A stretch of 15,170 bases of DNA from Gammaproteobacteria bacterium (lineage in GTDB: Bacteria > Pseudomonadota > Gammaproteobacteria > UBA9214), in NCBI GenBank assembly GCA_003454335.1, contig DMKK01000291.1, positions 3,182 to 18,351 of the forward strand, given 5' to 3'. The notes beneath the pieces were generated by a model. It saw nothing but the letters and a program-made list of their open reading frames with translations. It was not told the DNA's origin and made no database searches. Below are positions 14,348 to 15,170 of the stretch, one piece after another. Made by a program: the position numbers and the translations under genes. Every line of letters begins with the position of its first letter. Positions within the stretch are counted from its first letter, which is position 1.

Positions 14348-15170
14348 TGACCTGTTTTTCAAACGTGTGAAAATGTACCTGAAAACAATGCAGGATTATA
14401 GTGCCAACGACTGGAAAGCGGTCGCCCGTGCCAACGGGCTGGACAATTTCGAGGCCGTGTGGGCGCTGGATATTGGCTGGTTTGAAGAACCCAATAACCG
14501 CCGGGGCGGCTGGAGTGGTGTGTCCAGACACGAGGTTGAATTGCCGGATGGTCGCCGTGAAGGGATCTTCATAAAGCGTCAACAGAATCACACGACGCGT
14601 TCCTGGTTGCATCCCTTCAGCGGGATTCAGACATTCGAGCGGGAATTCCGGAACCTGATGCTGTTGCAGTCATTCGACGTCCCGACACTGGATGTGCTGT
14701 ACTTTGCCGAGCGTAATTCGGGCACTGACCGGCGTGCCATTCTGATATCCCGCGAGCTGGCGGGTTATGCCTCCCTGGAAGACTGTATCACTTACTGGAA
14801 CCAGCACGGCTACCCGGACAGGGCCGTCTGGCATGAGACTATGGCGCGCATTGCCGCTGTCGCAAGACGTATGCATCAGCACCGCATGCAGCAGAACTGT
14901 TTCCTTCCCAAGCATGTCTTTATTGGTGAGCGTGAGGGTCACATGGATATTCGCCTGATCGATTTTGAGAAGGCCAAGCGTCGCTGGACCTCGGAGAGTG
15001 CGCTGCAGCGTGATCTCGATACCTTTAACCGGCGTTCCCCGGGCGTCTCAACGACCGACAGGCTGCGCTTTCTGCTGGCATATCATGAACAGCGCCAGGT
15101 GAACGCCCGGGTCAGAAAGACCTGGGGCAAGCTGGTTGCATTGCTGCGCAGGAAGGGACGCAACCTGCTG
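14334..15170 (+). CDS. InaA-like lipopolysaccharide kinase (3' end outside window)
   Basis: An open frame runs from ATG 14334 to the right edge without a stop (279 codons visible). The product is a Kdo/InaA-type kinase-like protein: candidate ATP lysine in GIFIKRQQNH (K81), RAILISRELAGYASLEDC (134-151), the loop RMHQHRMQQNCFLPKHVFI (179-197) and the metal-binding IRLIDFEKAKRR (D210). The LPKHVF form of the loop is characteristic of InaA rather than WaaP, and it lacks the HRD aspartate. By context it would phosphorylate core sugar, or act as a stress-linked homologue. The start is uncertain: 14334 has no good ribosome site and is 27 bp from the divergent gene; ATG 14373 and 14388 are alternatives. 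The start codon choice does not affect the kinase domain. Confidence 0.8.
   Translation, partial: MSTSIDLFFKRVKMYLKTMQDYSANDWKAVARANGLDNFEAVWALDIGWFEEPNNRRGGWSGVSRHEVELPDGRREGIFIKRQQNHTTRSWLHPFSGIQTFEREFRNLMLLQSFDVPTLDVLYFAERNSGTDRRAILISRELAGYASLEDCITYWNQHGYPDRAVWHETMARIAAVARRMHQHRMQQNCFLPKHVFIGEREGHMDIRLIDFEKAKRRWTSESALQRDLDTFNRRSPGVSTTDRLRFLLAYHEQRQVNARVRKTWGKLVALLRRKGRNLL

Overview
The window looks like part of a chromosomal lipopolysaccharide (LPS) core and lipid A locus from a gammaproteobacterium. GC content varies: about 60% in the core genes and visibly lower in the sulfotransferase genes. The left end closely follows the order of the Pseudomonas aeruginosa core cluster: a WaaC heptosyltransferase end, then WaaP heptose kinase, a PA5006-like double kinase and a WapO-like carbamoyltransferase. 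The extra sulfotransferases, the intergenic inverted repeat and the absence of waaG between waaC and waaP argue against Pseudomonas itself. A marine or sulfur-metabolising gammaproteobacterium is a guess, not a demonstrated placement.

Layout. 1-4317 (+): the 3' end of waaC, waaP, a fused two-domain LPS kinase and a NodU/CmcH-type carbamoyltransferase, each overlapping the next and almost certainly one operon. 4387-5226 (-): a sulfotransferase. 5377-7227 (+): a second, unrelated-looking sulfotransferase and a CgeB-like glycosyltransferase. 7274-7363: a 36-bp near-perfect inverted repeat between convergent genes. 7395-10144 (-): msbA followed 5 bp later by an LpxL/HtrB-type lipid A acyltransferase. 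10417-12745 (+): a small CHCC zinc-finger protein, an ELM1-like putative glycosyltransferase and a GT4 glycosyltransferase. 12732-14306 (-): a small BUD32/'toluene tolerance'-like kinase followed by a third sulfotransferase. 14334 to the end (+): an InaA-like LPS kinase that runs off the window.

How the genes may work together. WaaC, the two clear glycosyltransferases and perhaps the ELM1-like protein would build the inner and outer core on lipid A in the cytoplasm. LpxL would complete the acylation and MsbA would flip the lipid A-core. Before flipping, five kinase-like domains in four genes, one O-carbamoyltransferase and three PAPS-type sulfotransferases could decorate the sugars. The most interesting inference is a core oligosaccharide that is phosphorylated, carbamoylated and sulfated. 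Sulfated core is rare among described LPS, and the carbamoyl plus sulfo pairing resembles Nod-factor decoration by NodU and NodH. No PAPS-synthesis genes, O-antigen ligase, waaG or Kdo transferase are visible here. No tRNA, rRNA, CRISPR array, transposase or integrase was seen, and no gene-free stretch exceeds 300 bases.
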